Assembly: GCA_937916355.1 (NCBI GenBank)
Contig: CALFTM010000082.1
Location: forward strand, 1-30,706
DNA: 30,706 bases
Direction of reading: 5' to 3'
Source of the DNA: an uncultured Bacteroidales bacterium
GTDB lineage: Bacteria; Bacteroidota; Bacteroidia; Bacteroidales; Paludibacteraceae
The stretch's first letter is position 1. Each line of letters starts with the position of its first letter. The position numbers and the translations under genes are program-made. Shown one piece after another: positions 16,018 to 22,870 of this stretch. Under the pieces are notes generated by a model. That model was given only the letters and a program-made list of their open reading frames with translations, did no database searches and was not told the DNA's origin.

Positions 16018-16989
16018 ATGAAAAAAGAACAATTAAATAAAGATTTGAGAAATGCAGTGTTTCTTGAGGGAGCTATAATCATTGCAGCAGTCATAATCTA
16101 CATGACATATATCGAACACGATGGAAGCACAAGAGATACATTTTTTTTATGGATAATACCCCCTATCGCAATTTGGAGACTATGGAAAGTATGGGTCGTT
16201 TACCATGTCAAGGATGACCACATTCAGATTAATCGAGAAGGCATTACCATTGATGCACACGACGGTTCTATATTCCCCAAGCATCACAAACTTTTCTATC
16301 GCTGGAAAGAGTTGTCCGCATACACCTTTTCCGCAGAATACATACCCGGGAAAACCGATGCGCATTGGGACTATAAACTCGAGTTATATGACACCCAAGA
16401 GCGTCCATTGGCAAAAATCGACTTTCACCCATACTTTAATGAAGAGCTGAAAAATTTAGACAAACAAATCGCAAGCAACTCGACATTATCCTGCAAACCA
16501 GTTTACGACATAAAAAAACATGGAAAAACAACTTTCCATTCTCAAGACAAAAAAAAGACGATGATCTTCTCACTTTGCATATCACTACTATTCGTTTGGG
16601 GAGCGGTGGCTATGTCCAATCTATTCCTGTTTTTGCTGCCTCTCCCCATCGATATAATCATAAGCAGTCTTGTCACAAGAAAAGATTACCTCTCCATCGA
16701 CACCAATGGTTTCACAATAGATGTACACTCCGGACTCTTGCTGAAACACACCCGTATGTTTATCAAACATGATGACTATCGACGCGTCTCGTACGACGAC
16801 GAACATGACAGGTTGGAATTTTACAACAAGGACAACAACATCTTTTTCAAATGCAATTGCAGCAATCTGAACTTCTCGAAACATATCAGACAACTCCTCA
16901 AAGAGTTATTCAGCAAAAAAAGGGTAACCCGAAGACTCCTCGTAACTCCTAAAAAAACATTCAAATCAAATCTGCAGGAGTTGCCATAA
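16018..16989 (+). CDS. Unknown membrane protein with two copies of a TM plus EGxTIDVH-type domain
   Basis: This 323-residue protein appears internally duplicated. The first half has two membrane helices (about 13-31 and 41-62) followed by a soluble domain with REGITIDAHDG (73-83), YRWKELSAY, LELYDT and KIDFHPYF. The second half has two more helices (about 182-215) and a second domain with TNGFTIDVHSG (229-239). The first soluble domain matches the downstream protein at 17095-17631 in the EGITID, W.ELS.Y, L.LYDT and KI.FH motifs. The pattern of a short strand, an EGI turn and a W.EL segment resembles bacterial PH-like domains, but that is a guess. Its last codons are part of a direct repeat. 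The C-terminus is basic (RVTRRLL). Confidence 0.7.
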   Translation: MKKEQLNKDLRNAVFLEGAIIIAAVIIYMTYIEHDGSTRDTFFLWIIPPIAIWRLWKVWVVYHVKDDHIQINREGITIDAHDGSIFPKHHKLFYRWKELSAYTFSAEYIPGKTDAHWDYKLELYDTQERPLAKIDFHPYFNEELKNLDKQIASNSTLSCKPVYDIKKHGKTTFHSQDKKKTMIFSLCISLLFVWGAVAMSNLFLFLLPLPIDIIISSLVTRKDYLSIDTNGFTIDVHSGLLLKHTRMFIKHDDYRRVSYDDEHDRLEFYNKDNNIFFKCNCSNLNFSKHIRQLLKELFSKKRVTRRLLVTPKKTFKSNLQELP

Positions 16990-17074
16990 AACACACTTTT
17001 TCACACTTCTTAATACAAAAACCATTAACGAACCCGAATTAAAGCAGAAAAAACTATCTTTGCATTATTGTCAA
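16976..17074 (+). repeat. Direct repeat copy 1 carrying a promoter (pair with 17618-17719)
   Basis: This 99-base segment begins in the last codons of the gene at 16018-16989 (GAGTTGCCATAA) and runs through a TATCTTTG promoter. It matches 17618-17719 with four substitutions and a 3-base A-run difference. The repeat period is 642 bases and encloses the gene at 17095-17631. Confidence 0.9.
17055..17062 (+). promoter_or_regulatory. -7 element TATCTTTG for 17095-17631 (repeat copy 1)
   Basis: An exact TAnnTTTG match 32 bases before the ATG at 17095, identical to the rlmB promoter in copy 2. Confidence 0.65.
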
Positions 17075-17094
17075 TCAAAAAAATTCGCAAACAG

Positions 17095-17631
17095 ATGGAT
17101 AAAAAATTTATCGTAAAGACTTCCAAATCTTCTTTCTTTGCTACATCTGGGGTGATTATAATGTTAGTATCTTGTTTCTTGTTCGGAATCTCTTCATATG
17201 AACTCATCAACAACGATGGGGAGCCAACAAAAAACATATACATTGTGTTTTTTTTTAGTTTTTTTTTGGGTTTATTCGGAAGATGGTTGATTTGGGTACT
17301 CAACAGGGTAAAAAAAGATTTTATTCTGGTAGATTCTGAGGGCATCACCATTGATGTGCACGGAAATGAATTCTTCCCCAAAAAGATCCAATGCCATTAC
17401 AACTGGGATGAATTATCATCCTACTCATTAGATGGAAGTGTTGTCAATGGGGAATATTGTGATTTTGTACAAAATTGTGTGCTAAAACTATACGACACCC
17501 ACGGGCAGTTACTGAAAAAAATTAAGTTCCATGAATTTTTCGGAGAAGATATATTTCTTTTAAACGAGCATATGGGCAGTCATGGCATAATGAATAGAGA
17601 AAAGCAGGACGCAGAAGAGGAGTTGTCATAA
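17095..17631 (+). CDS. Unknown membrane protein with one EGITIDVH domain, paralogue of the upstream gene
   Basis: This 178-residue protein has two membrane helices (about 14-34 and 48-70) and one soluble domain with SEGITIDVHGNEFFPKK (81-97), YNWDELSSY, LKLYDTHGQ and KIKFHEFF. These motifs align in order with residues about 70-150 of the product of 16018-16989, but the sequences differ at most other positions. By contrast the non-coding DNA before it and after it is nearly identical. The ATG at 17095 is chosen because the in-frame TTG at 17068 lies only 6 bases past the promoter. It lies inside a 642-base repeat unit directly before rlmB. Function is unknown. Confidence 0.72.
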   Translation: MDKKFIVKTSKSSFFATSGVIIMLVSCFLFGISSYELINNDGEPTKNIYIVFFFSFFLGLFGRWLIWVLNRVKKDFILVDSEGITIDVHGNEFFPKKIQCHYNWDELSSYSLDGSVVNGEYCDFVQNCVLKLYDTHGQLLKKIKFHEFFGEDIFLLNEHMGSHGIMNREKQDAEEELS

Positions 17632-17719
17632 AACACACTTTTTCACATCTCTTAATACAAAAACCATTAACGAACCCGAATTAAAGCAGAAAAAAAAACT
17701 ATCTTTGCATTATTCTCAA
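17618..17719 (+). repeat. Direct repeat copy 2 carrying the rlmB promoter (pair with 16976-17074)
   Basis: This 102-base copy begins in the last codons of 17095-17631 (GAGTTGTCATAA) and carries TATCTTTG before rlmB. It has nine A residues where copy 1 has six, and four substitutions relative to it. Confidence 0.9.
17700..17707 (+). promoter_or_regulatory. -7 element TATCTTTG for rlmB (repeat copy 2)
   Basis: An exact TAnnTTTG match 35 bases before the rlmB ATG. An AAAGGAG ribosome-binding site at 17731-17737 lies 5 bases before the start; such a strong Shine-Dalgarno is unusual in this window. Confidence 0.7.
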
Positions 17720-17742
17720 AATTTAAGAAAAAAGGAGTCTCC

Positions 17743-18492
17743 ATGAAGGAAAATGAAATGATATTTGGCATCCGTGCCATCATAGAAGCGATCAAATCGG
17801 ATAAGCAGATTGATAAAATCATGCTAAAAAAGGATATGCAAGGCGAACTTGCGAAAGAACTATTTACAGTTCTACGGGACTTCCCCAGCATTCAGGTGCA
17901 ACGAGTTCCTTTTGAACGACTGAACCGCTACACAAGAAAAAACCACCAAGGCGCAATTGCCTTCATCAGCCAGACGACCTACGAGAGGGTGACAGACTTG
18001 ATTCCGATGCTTTTCGAGCAAGGAAAGAATCCTTTCTTTGTCGTTTTGGACGGTGTGACTGATGTGCGTAATTTCGGAGCTATCGCAAGAACCTGCGAAT
18101 GTGCGGGTGTCGATGCCATCGTCATTCCTGTCAAAGGGGGCGTATCTGTCAATGCAGATGCCATCAAAACATCTGCGGGGGCGTTGCACACCCTTAGTGT
18201 GTGCAAGGAGAACAATCTTGTAAACACTCTTAAAGAGATGAAAAAATGTGGTATCAGAGTAGTGGCGGCGACTGAGAAAGGGGACATCGACTACACTCAA
18301 TCCAACCTACAAGACCCGGTGGCAATAGTCATGGGAGCTGAAGACAAGGGTGTCTCACCAGAAGTACTCCGGTTGTGCGACGACATGGTTAAAATCCCGA
18401 TTTTAGGAACAATAGCCTCTCTAAACGTCTCAGTTGCAGCTGGAGTGGTCATATACGAGACTGTCCGCCAAAGGAGTTTGCCACAAAACTAA
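17743..18492 (+). CDS. rlmB: 23S rRNA (guanosine-2'-O-)-methyltransferase RlmB
   Basis: This 249-residue SPOUT enzyme would methylate the ribose of G2251 (E. coli numbering) in the peptidyl-transferase P loop of 23S rRNA. The N-terminal 75 residues form the small substrate-binding domain that begins IFGIRAIIEAI and includes RKNHQGAIAFI. The catalytic domain has motif 1 VVLDGVTDVRNFGAIARTC, motif 2 IVMGAEDKGVS and motif 3 IASLNVSVAAGVVIYE. The domain order and length fit RlmB rather than the shorter SpoU protein at 6357-6884. It has a clear ribosome-binding site. It begins a likely run of four or five same-strand genes ending near 22393. Confidence 0.94.
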   Translation: MKENEMIFGIRAIIEAIKSDKQIDKIMLKKDMQGELAKELFTVLRDFPSIQVQRVPFERLNRYTRKNHQGAIAFISQTTYERVTDLIPMLFEQGKNPFFVVLDGVTDVRNFGAIARTCECAGVDAIVIPVKGGVSVNADAIKTSAGALHTLSVCKENNLVNTLKEMKKCGIRVVAATEKGDIDYTQSNLQDPVAIVMGAEDKGVSPEVLRLCDDMVKIPILGTIASLNVSVAAGVVIYETVRQRSLPQN

Positions 18493-18520
18493 AAGGTGAG
18501 TTCTTAAAAAAGAGAAAACG

Positions 18521-19228
18521 ATGGAGGTTTTGTACGAAGACAACCACATTATCGTGGTAAATAAAAGTTGTTCAGAGATTGTCCAAGGCGACAAAACAGG
18601 CGATGAACCACTTTCAGAAAAGGTGCAGAAGTATTTGAAAGAGAAATACTGCAAACCGGGGAATGTGTTCATCGGGGTGGTACATCGTCTGGACAGACCA
18701 GTGAGCGGATTGGTGCTTTTTGCGAAAACCTCCAAAGCCCTATCCCGTTTGAACGAAATGTTCCGCGACCATCAAAACATCTCAAAGAAATATTGGGCTA
18801 TCGTCAAAAACTGCCCCCAAGAGGAAGAGAAGACCTTGATTCACTATCTCTATCGAAACGAAAGACTTAACAAGACTTTTGTTTACGAAAAGGAGAAAAA
18901 GGGGGCGAAAAAATCTGAACTATCGTACAAATTGATCGGACACACAGACCACTACTTCTTACTGGAGGTGGAGTTGAAGACGGGTCGCCATCATCAGATA
19001 CGCTCGCAACTCTCCCACATAGGTTGTCCCATCAAAGGCGACCTGAAATATGGGTTTGAGCGTTCCAACAAAAATGGAGGTATCAACCTTCACGCCCGTT
19101 CACTGGAGTTCATCCACCCAGTCTCTAAAAAAAAGATCTCCATTACCGCACCAGTTCCTCAAGACGATACGCTATGGAGCCTCTTCGAGCAAACTTTCAC
19201 CTCCGCCTCAACAGAACAAAACAATTAG
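18521..19228 (+). CDS. RluA-family pseudouridine synthase
   Basis: This 235-residue enzyme would isomerise uridine to pseudouridine in rRNA or tRNA. It has the RluA core: VLYEDNHIIVVNKS at the start, the catalytic motif VVHRLDRPVSGLVLFAKT (HRLDR with the catalytic Asp), KKYWAIVK, ELKTGRHHQIRSQLSHIGCP and LHARSLEFIHP. No S4 domain is present, so it is the short form of the family (RluA/TruC-like). The target uridine cannot be assigned. It starts 28 bases after rlmB and is probably co-transcribed. Confidence 0.94.
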   Translation: MEVLYEDNHIIVVNKSCSEIVQGDKTGDEPLSEKVQKYLKEKYCKPGNVFIGVVHRLDRPVSGLVLFAKTSKALSRLNEMFRDHQNISKKYWAIVKNCPQEEEKTLIHYLYRNERLNKTFVYEKEKKGAKKSELSYKLIGHTDHYFLLEVELKTGRHHQIRSQLSHIGCPIKGDLKYGFERSNKNGGINLHARSLEFIHPVSKKKISITAPVPQDDTLWSLFEQTFTSASTEQNN

Positions 19229-19268
19229 AAAATCAATGTGAAAGATACGAACCAAACTTCTCGGCAGT

Positions 19269-20123
19269 ATGAAAATAAAAAATCTCTTCTACTTTTTGCT
19301 CTCAATGCTATTGATGTCGGCTCCTGTTCATGCGACGGAAAATCCGTATGAGGATTTGCAAAAATTATTCAAGGAAATTGCAGAAAACAGAAACGACTCG
19401 ATAAAAATGCAGATGAACGAGCAATTGAAAAAAAAGATTGGGAAAATGCTGCGCGAGCCTGATTCGTTTTCACAACCCTACAACGAGCTTCCTAATTTAG
19501 GTAAAATTTATTCAGACGACGGGAAAGTACGTATCCTGACATGGGCATTCCCTTTGGAAGACAAAACCTACCAATACGGAGGATTTGTGCAGTATAAAAC
19601 AAAAAAGAAGGTGGTAACCACCCCACTCCGATTCCGACAGGAACCCTACGTTCCTTCCAAAATCGGGAAAATATCTCCTCAAAACTGGTATGGCGCACTA
19701 TATTACAAGGTATTCAAAGTAAAAAAAAGGAGGGATATCTACTACGTCGCATTGGGATGGTCGGGCAACAATGCGGCAAGTGATTTTAAAGTGATTGAGC
19801 CAATGGAATTTTCCAAAGACGGAAAACTTAGTTATTTTGGGAAAGAGGTATTTTCCTCCCCTCAACCCGAAAACACAACCCGAAAGAAGTCTAAATCACT
19901 TCCACATAGAGATGTTTTGGAATATAGTTCTGATGGACGAACTGCTTTGGACTACGACATCAACCAAAAAAAGATCATATTCGACCATCTTGTCCCAATC
20001 GAACCCATCTATACAGACATACGCTCCTACTACGGGCCAGACTTCACGTATGATGCCTACATTTTAGAAAAAGGAGAATGGAAATTCATCGAAAATATAG
20101 ATGCGAGAAATACCGAAAAATAA
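19269..20123 (+). CDS. Exported protein of unknown function, conserved in Bacteroidota
   Basis: This 284-residue protein has a signal peptide (MKIKNLFYFLLSMLLMSAPVHA) with a likely cleavage after residue 22. A helical region at about 25-65 is followed by an all-beta domain with IYSDDGKVRILTWAFP, YQYGGFVQYKTKKK, NWYGALYYKVFKVKK, YYVALGWSGNN and IIFDHLVPIEP ending near YYGPDFTYDAYI. I recall similar exported proteins in many Bacteroidota, always of unknown role. The order of Tyr/Trp-rich strands suggests a beta-propeller or sandwich, but this is inference. It lies 40 bases after the pseudouridine synthase and 21 bases before the M49 peptidase gene, with which it may form an operon. Confidence 0.8.
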   Translation: MKIKNLFYFLLSMLLMSAPVHATENPYEDLQKLFKEIAENRNDSIKMQMNEQLKKKIGKMLREPDSFSQPYNELPNLGKIYSDDGKVRILTWAFPLEDKTYQYGGFVQYKTKKKVVTTPLRFRQEPYVPSKIGKISPQNWYGALYYKVFKVKKRRDIYYVALGWSGNNAASDFKVIEPMEFSKDGKLSYFGKEVFSSPQPENTTRKKSKSLPHRDVLEYSSDGRTALDYDINQKKIIFDHLVPIEPIYTDIRSYYGPDFTYDAYILEKGEWKFIENIDARNTEK

Positions 20124-20144
20124 GAACAAAAAATATTTGACACA

Positions 20145-22202
20145 ATGAAATTAAAAAATAAACTAAAAATAATGACCATGAGTGCAATTGCAATGACTAT
20201 GGCATCCTGTGGCGACAATCAGTCTAACACAGAGGCAACCGAGGTGGCACAAGAATTCTGCTACCATGTGGATAGATTTGCGGACATTGAAGTCCTCCGT
20301 TACCAAGTACCCGGTTTTGAAAATTTATCCTTACAACAAAAAAAACTGATCTACTATCTTTCTGAGGCAGCCATCGAAGGAAGAGATATTTTATACGATC
20401 AAAACAACAAATACAACCTGACCATCAGAAAGACGTTGGAAGCGATATTCCTCAACTATGCAGGAGACCGCACCACCAACACCTACAAAAACATCGAAAC
20501 CTACCTAAAACGGGTCTGGTTCTCTAACGGAATCCACCACCATTATGCGACGGACAAGTTCGCACCTGATTTTTCAGAAACCGCATTCCGCCTCATTGTG
20601 GAATCGCTCCCTGCATCATCACTACCCCTAAAAGCGTACAACAACGATGTGAAAAAACTTCTGGACGACATCTGTCCTGTCATCTTCGACCCTAACCTAT
20701 ATGCTAAAAGAGTAAACCAACAGGAGGGTGTCGACGTGATCAAAAAATCCGCCAACAACTACTACGAAGGTGTGACAGAAAAAGAGGTGACCGACTTCTA
20801 CAATGCGATGAAAGATCCAAACGACTCCACCCCTATCTCTTACGGACTTAACAGCAAACTGGTGAAGGAGAACGGCAAATTAGTGGAGAAGGTTTGGAAA
20901 ATTGGCGGCATGTACTCCCCTGCCATCGAAAAGATCGTAGGCTGGTTGGAAAAGGCTGCGGAAGTGGCAGAAAACGACAAGCAAAAGAGCGTCATCCACT
21001 CACTGATAGATTACTATGAGACGGGCGACCTGCTCACATTCGATGAGTATAGCATCTTGTGGGTAGAGGATTTAGACTCCCGCATCGACTTCGTCAATGG
21101 ATTCATTGAAACCTACGGAGACCCGTTGGGAATCAAAGCCAGTTGGGAGTCGGTCGTAAACTTCAAAAACCTTGAAGCAACTGAAAGAACCGAAAAGATT
21201 TGCGCCAACGCGCAATGGTTTGAAGATAATTCTCCAGTTGACCCTCGTTTCAAAAAAGAGACCGTCAAAGGTGTCAGCGCAAAGGTGATCAACGCGGCCA
21301 TGTTGGGAGGCGACTGCCATCCTGCCACACCAATCGGAATCAACCTACCCAACGCCAATTGGATCAGACAAGCCCACGGTTCTAAATCAGTTACCATCGA
21401 AAACATCACCTCCGCGTACGACCAAGCCAGCATCGGAAATGGATTTAACGAAGAGTTCGTATGGAGCGCAACAGAAATCGAATTGATAGAGAAATATGGC
21501 TTCCAATCAGACAACCTTCACACAGACCTTCACGAATGCCTCGGACATGGTTCCGGACAAATGTTGCCAGGCATCAACCAAGAGATGCTGAAAGTTTACG
21601 GAGCAACGATTGAAGAAGCCAGAGCAGACCTTTTCGGACTATACTATGCGGCAGACCCGAAAATAGTGGAATTAGGTCTTCTACCCAACGCAGAAGCCTA
21701 CAAAGCCGAATACTACAAATATATGATGAACGGTCTGATGACACAACTCACCCGCATAGAAGAGGGCAACAACATAGAAGAGTCCCACATGCGCAACCGT
21801 GCGCTCATCGCCCACTGGGTATATGAAAAAGGCGCAAACGACAAAGTCGTAGAGTTGAAGCAACGAGACGGCAAGACCTTTGTGGTTGTCAACGACTATG
21901 AAGCACTGAGAGAGTTGTTCGGAAAACTGTTGGCAGAGGTGCAACGAATCAAATCAGAAGGAGACTTTGAAAGTGCAAAAAAACTGGTTGAAAATTATGG
22001 TGTAAAGGTAGACCCTACTCTACACAAAGAGATTAGGGAGCGATATGCAAAACTTAAACTCGCCCCTTACAAAGGATTCGTCAATCCAGTCTACAAACCC
22101 ATACTCAACGAAGAGGGCGAAATCATTGACATAAAAGTAGAATACAAGGAAAGCTTCTTGATGCAAATGCTTCGCTACTCAAAAGAATACGGGAACCTAT
22201 AA
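20145..22202 (+). CDS. Dipeptidyl-peptidase III-like lipoprotein (M49 metallopeptidase)
   Basis: This 685-residue protein would cleave dipeptides from peptide N-termini using zinc. It carries the M49 signature HECLGH at residues 463-468 (two zinc His and the catalytic Glu), continuing GSGQMLPG as in DPP III, and the second motif EEARAD at 490-495, which supplies the third ligand. The N-terminus is a lipoprotein signal with lipobox MASC (Cys22), so the enzyme is likely anchored in the envelope, unlike cytosolic eukaryotic DPP III. Related Bacteroidota proteins are sometimes misnamed dihydrofolate reductase in databases; nothing in the sequence supports that name. Its neighbours are an exported protein upstream and a small membrane protein 14 bases downstream. 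Confidence 0.92.
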   Translation: MKLKNKLKIMTMSAIAMTMASCGDNQSNTEATEVAQEFCYHVDRFADIEVLRYQVPGFENLSLQQKKLIYYLSEAAIEGRDILYDQNNKYNLTIRKTLEAIFLNYAGDRTTNTYKNIETYLKRVWFSNGIHHHYATDKFAPDFSETAFRLIVESLPASSLPLKAYNNDVKKLLDDICPVIFDPNLYAKRVNQQEGVDVIKKSANNYYEGVTEKEVTDFYNAMKDPNDSTPISYGLNSKLVKENGKLVEKVWKIGGMYSPAIEKIVGWLEKAAEVAENDKQKSVIHSLIDYYETGDLLTFDEYSILWVEDLDSRIDFVNGFIETYGDPLGIKASWESVVNFKNLEATERTEKICANAQWFEDNSPVDPRFKKETVKGVSAKVINAAMLGGDCHPATPIGINLPNANWIRQAHGSKSVTIENITSAYDQASIGNGFNEEFVWSATEIELIEKYGFQSDNLHTDLHECLGHGSGQMLPGINQEMLKVYGATIEEARADLFGLYYAADPKIVELGLLPNAEAYKAEYYKYMMNGLMTQLTRIEEGNNIEESHMRNRALIAHWVYEKGANDKVVELKQRDGKTFVVVNDYEALRELFGKLLAEVQRIKSEGDFESAKKLVENYGVKVDPTLHKEIRERYAKLKLAPYKGFVNPVYKPILNEEGEIIDIKVEYKESFLMQMLRYSKEYGNL

Positions 22203-22216
22203 AATAACTAAACTAC

Positions 22217-22393
22217 ATGAGTACACAGAAAAAAAAATCTAAAATTCGTTTGTTCCTCGAAGATTTTATATCATGGTTGGCAGAACAAAATGTAAGAGCG
22301 CAAACTTATGTGATACTTTTTTTGTTTTCGATATTACTGATCCTCGGTGTATTTGTCTATTCGGCAGTTTGTTACTTACTAGCAAATTTGTAG
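22217..22393 (+). CDS. Small single-helix membrane protein (58 residues)
   Basis: An ATG 14 bases after the M49 stop opens a 58-residue frame: a basic N-terminus MSTQKKKSKIRLFLEDF, an amphipathic stretch to about residue 30, then a hydrophobic helix at about 31-54 (VILFLFSILLILGVFVYSAV). It ends LLANL. The positive N-terminus predicts an N-in orientation. The tight spacing to the M49 gene and a strong terminator 56 bases downstream support it as the last gene of that operon. The family is not recognised. It resembles small accessory membrane proteins only in general form. Confidence 0.6.
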   Translation: MSTQKKKSKIRLFLEDFISWLAEQNVRAQTYVILFLFSILLILGVFVYSAVCYLLANL

Positions 22394-22449
22394 CACAATA
22401 ACTCTTTACAATGGAAGTGATTTAGCATAAATACATTTCGAATCATCCA

Positions 22450-22482
22450 AACGGAGAAAGAAAAATCTTTCTCCGTTTTTTC
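22450..22482 (+). terminator. Rho-independent terminator after the M49 operon
   Basis: A perfect 12-bp stem (AACGGAGAAAGA and its complement) with an AAAA loop is followed by a run of T. It lies between the 58-residue gene and the tRNA promoter. Confidence 0.9.
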
Positions 22483-22515
22483 ATTGAATGATGCTAAAAT
22501 CTCAAATAAAATCAC

Positions 22516-22523
22516 TAAATTTG
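22516..22523 (+). promoter_or_regulatory. -7 element TAAATTTG for tRNA-Arg(CCG)
   Basis: An exact TAnnTTTG match 23 bases upstream of the tRNA 5' end. Confidence 0.65.
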
Positions 22524-22546
22524 CATCGCCTTTTTCAAAGGCATAA

Positions 22547-22620
22547 GGCCTCGTAGTTCAGCTGTATAGAACGTCAGATTCCGGTTCTGAAGGTCGTGGG
22601 TTAGAATCCCGCCGGGGTCA
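22547..22620 (+). tRNA. tRNA-Arg (anticodon CCG)
   Basis: A 74-nt cloverleaf folds: acceptor GGCCTCG with CGGGGTC, D stem GTTC/GAAC, anticodon stem TCAGA/TCTGA around the loop TTCCGGT giving CCG, T arm GTGGG/CCCGC with loop TTAGAAT, and discriminator A. CCA is not encoded. It reads the CGG codon. The T loop is the same as in the tRNA-Arg(ACG) at 15624-15697. Confidence 0.95.
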
Positions 22621-22870
22621 CAACTTTTTTTTAAACAATACTTTGACTGTTGATTTTACGTAAAAATCAGAAAAAGTGTGCCAAGTTTGCGCCAAATGTT
22701 TTTCAGTTGTGGTTATATGGAACGGCCATGCTTTAAAAATCCCCCTAAAAACATCTTTAACATCCGATAAAACATAAAAAACTCAAAAAAGTTTTCTTTG
22801 CACAAATTAGGTTTATAAATTTATTTTGTTTAATTTTCTCGAAAATAAGCAAACCATAAATCTGATTGTC
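22621..22870. other. Spacer between tRNA-Arg and the lyase gene
   Basis: This 250-base AT-rich region holds a T run after the tRNA (about 22625-22632) and a 7-bp inverted repeat at 22651-22669 (TGATTTT, spacer ACGTA, AAAATCA). I see no intact gene and no exact TAnnTTTG element close to the lyase start. Confidence 0.5.

Noticed and set aside
22678..22705. GTGTGCCAAGTTTGCGCC-like segment as an integrase or attachment-site remnant next to the tRNA
   Set aside because: The resemblance is short and from memory only; no integrase frame or tRNA 3'-end repeat is visible.
22826..22870. Upstream start for the lyase gene
   Set aside because: A normal signal peptide begins at ATG 22871; the extra 15 residues would spoil it.
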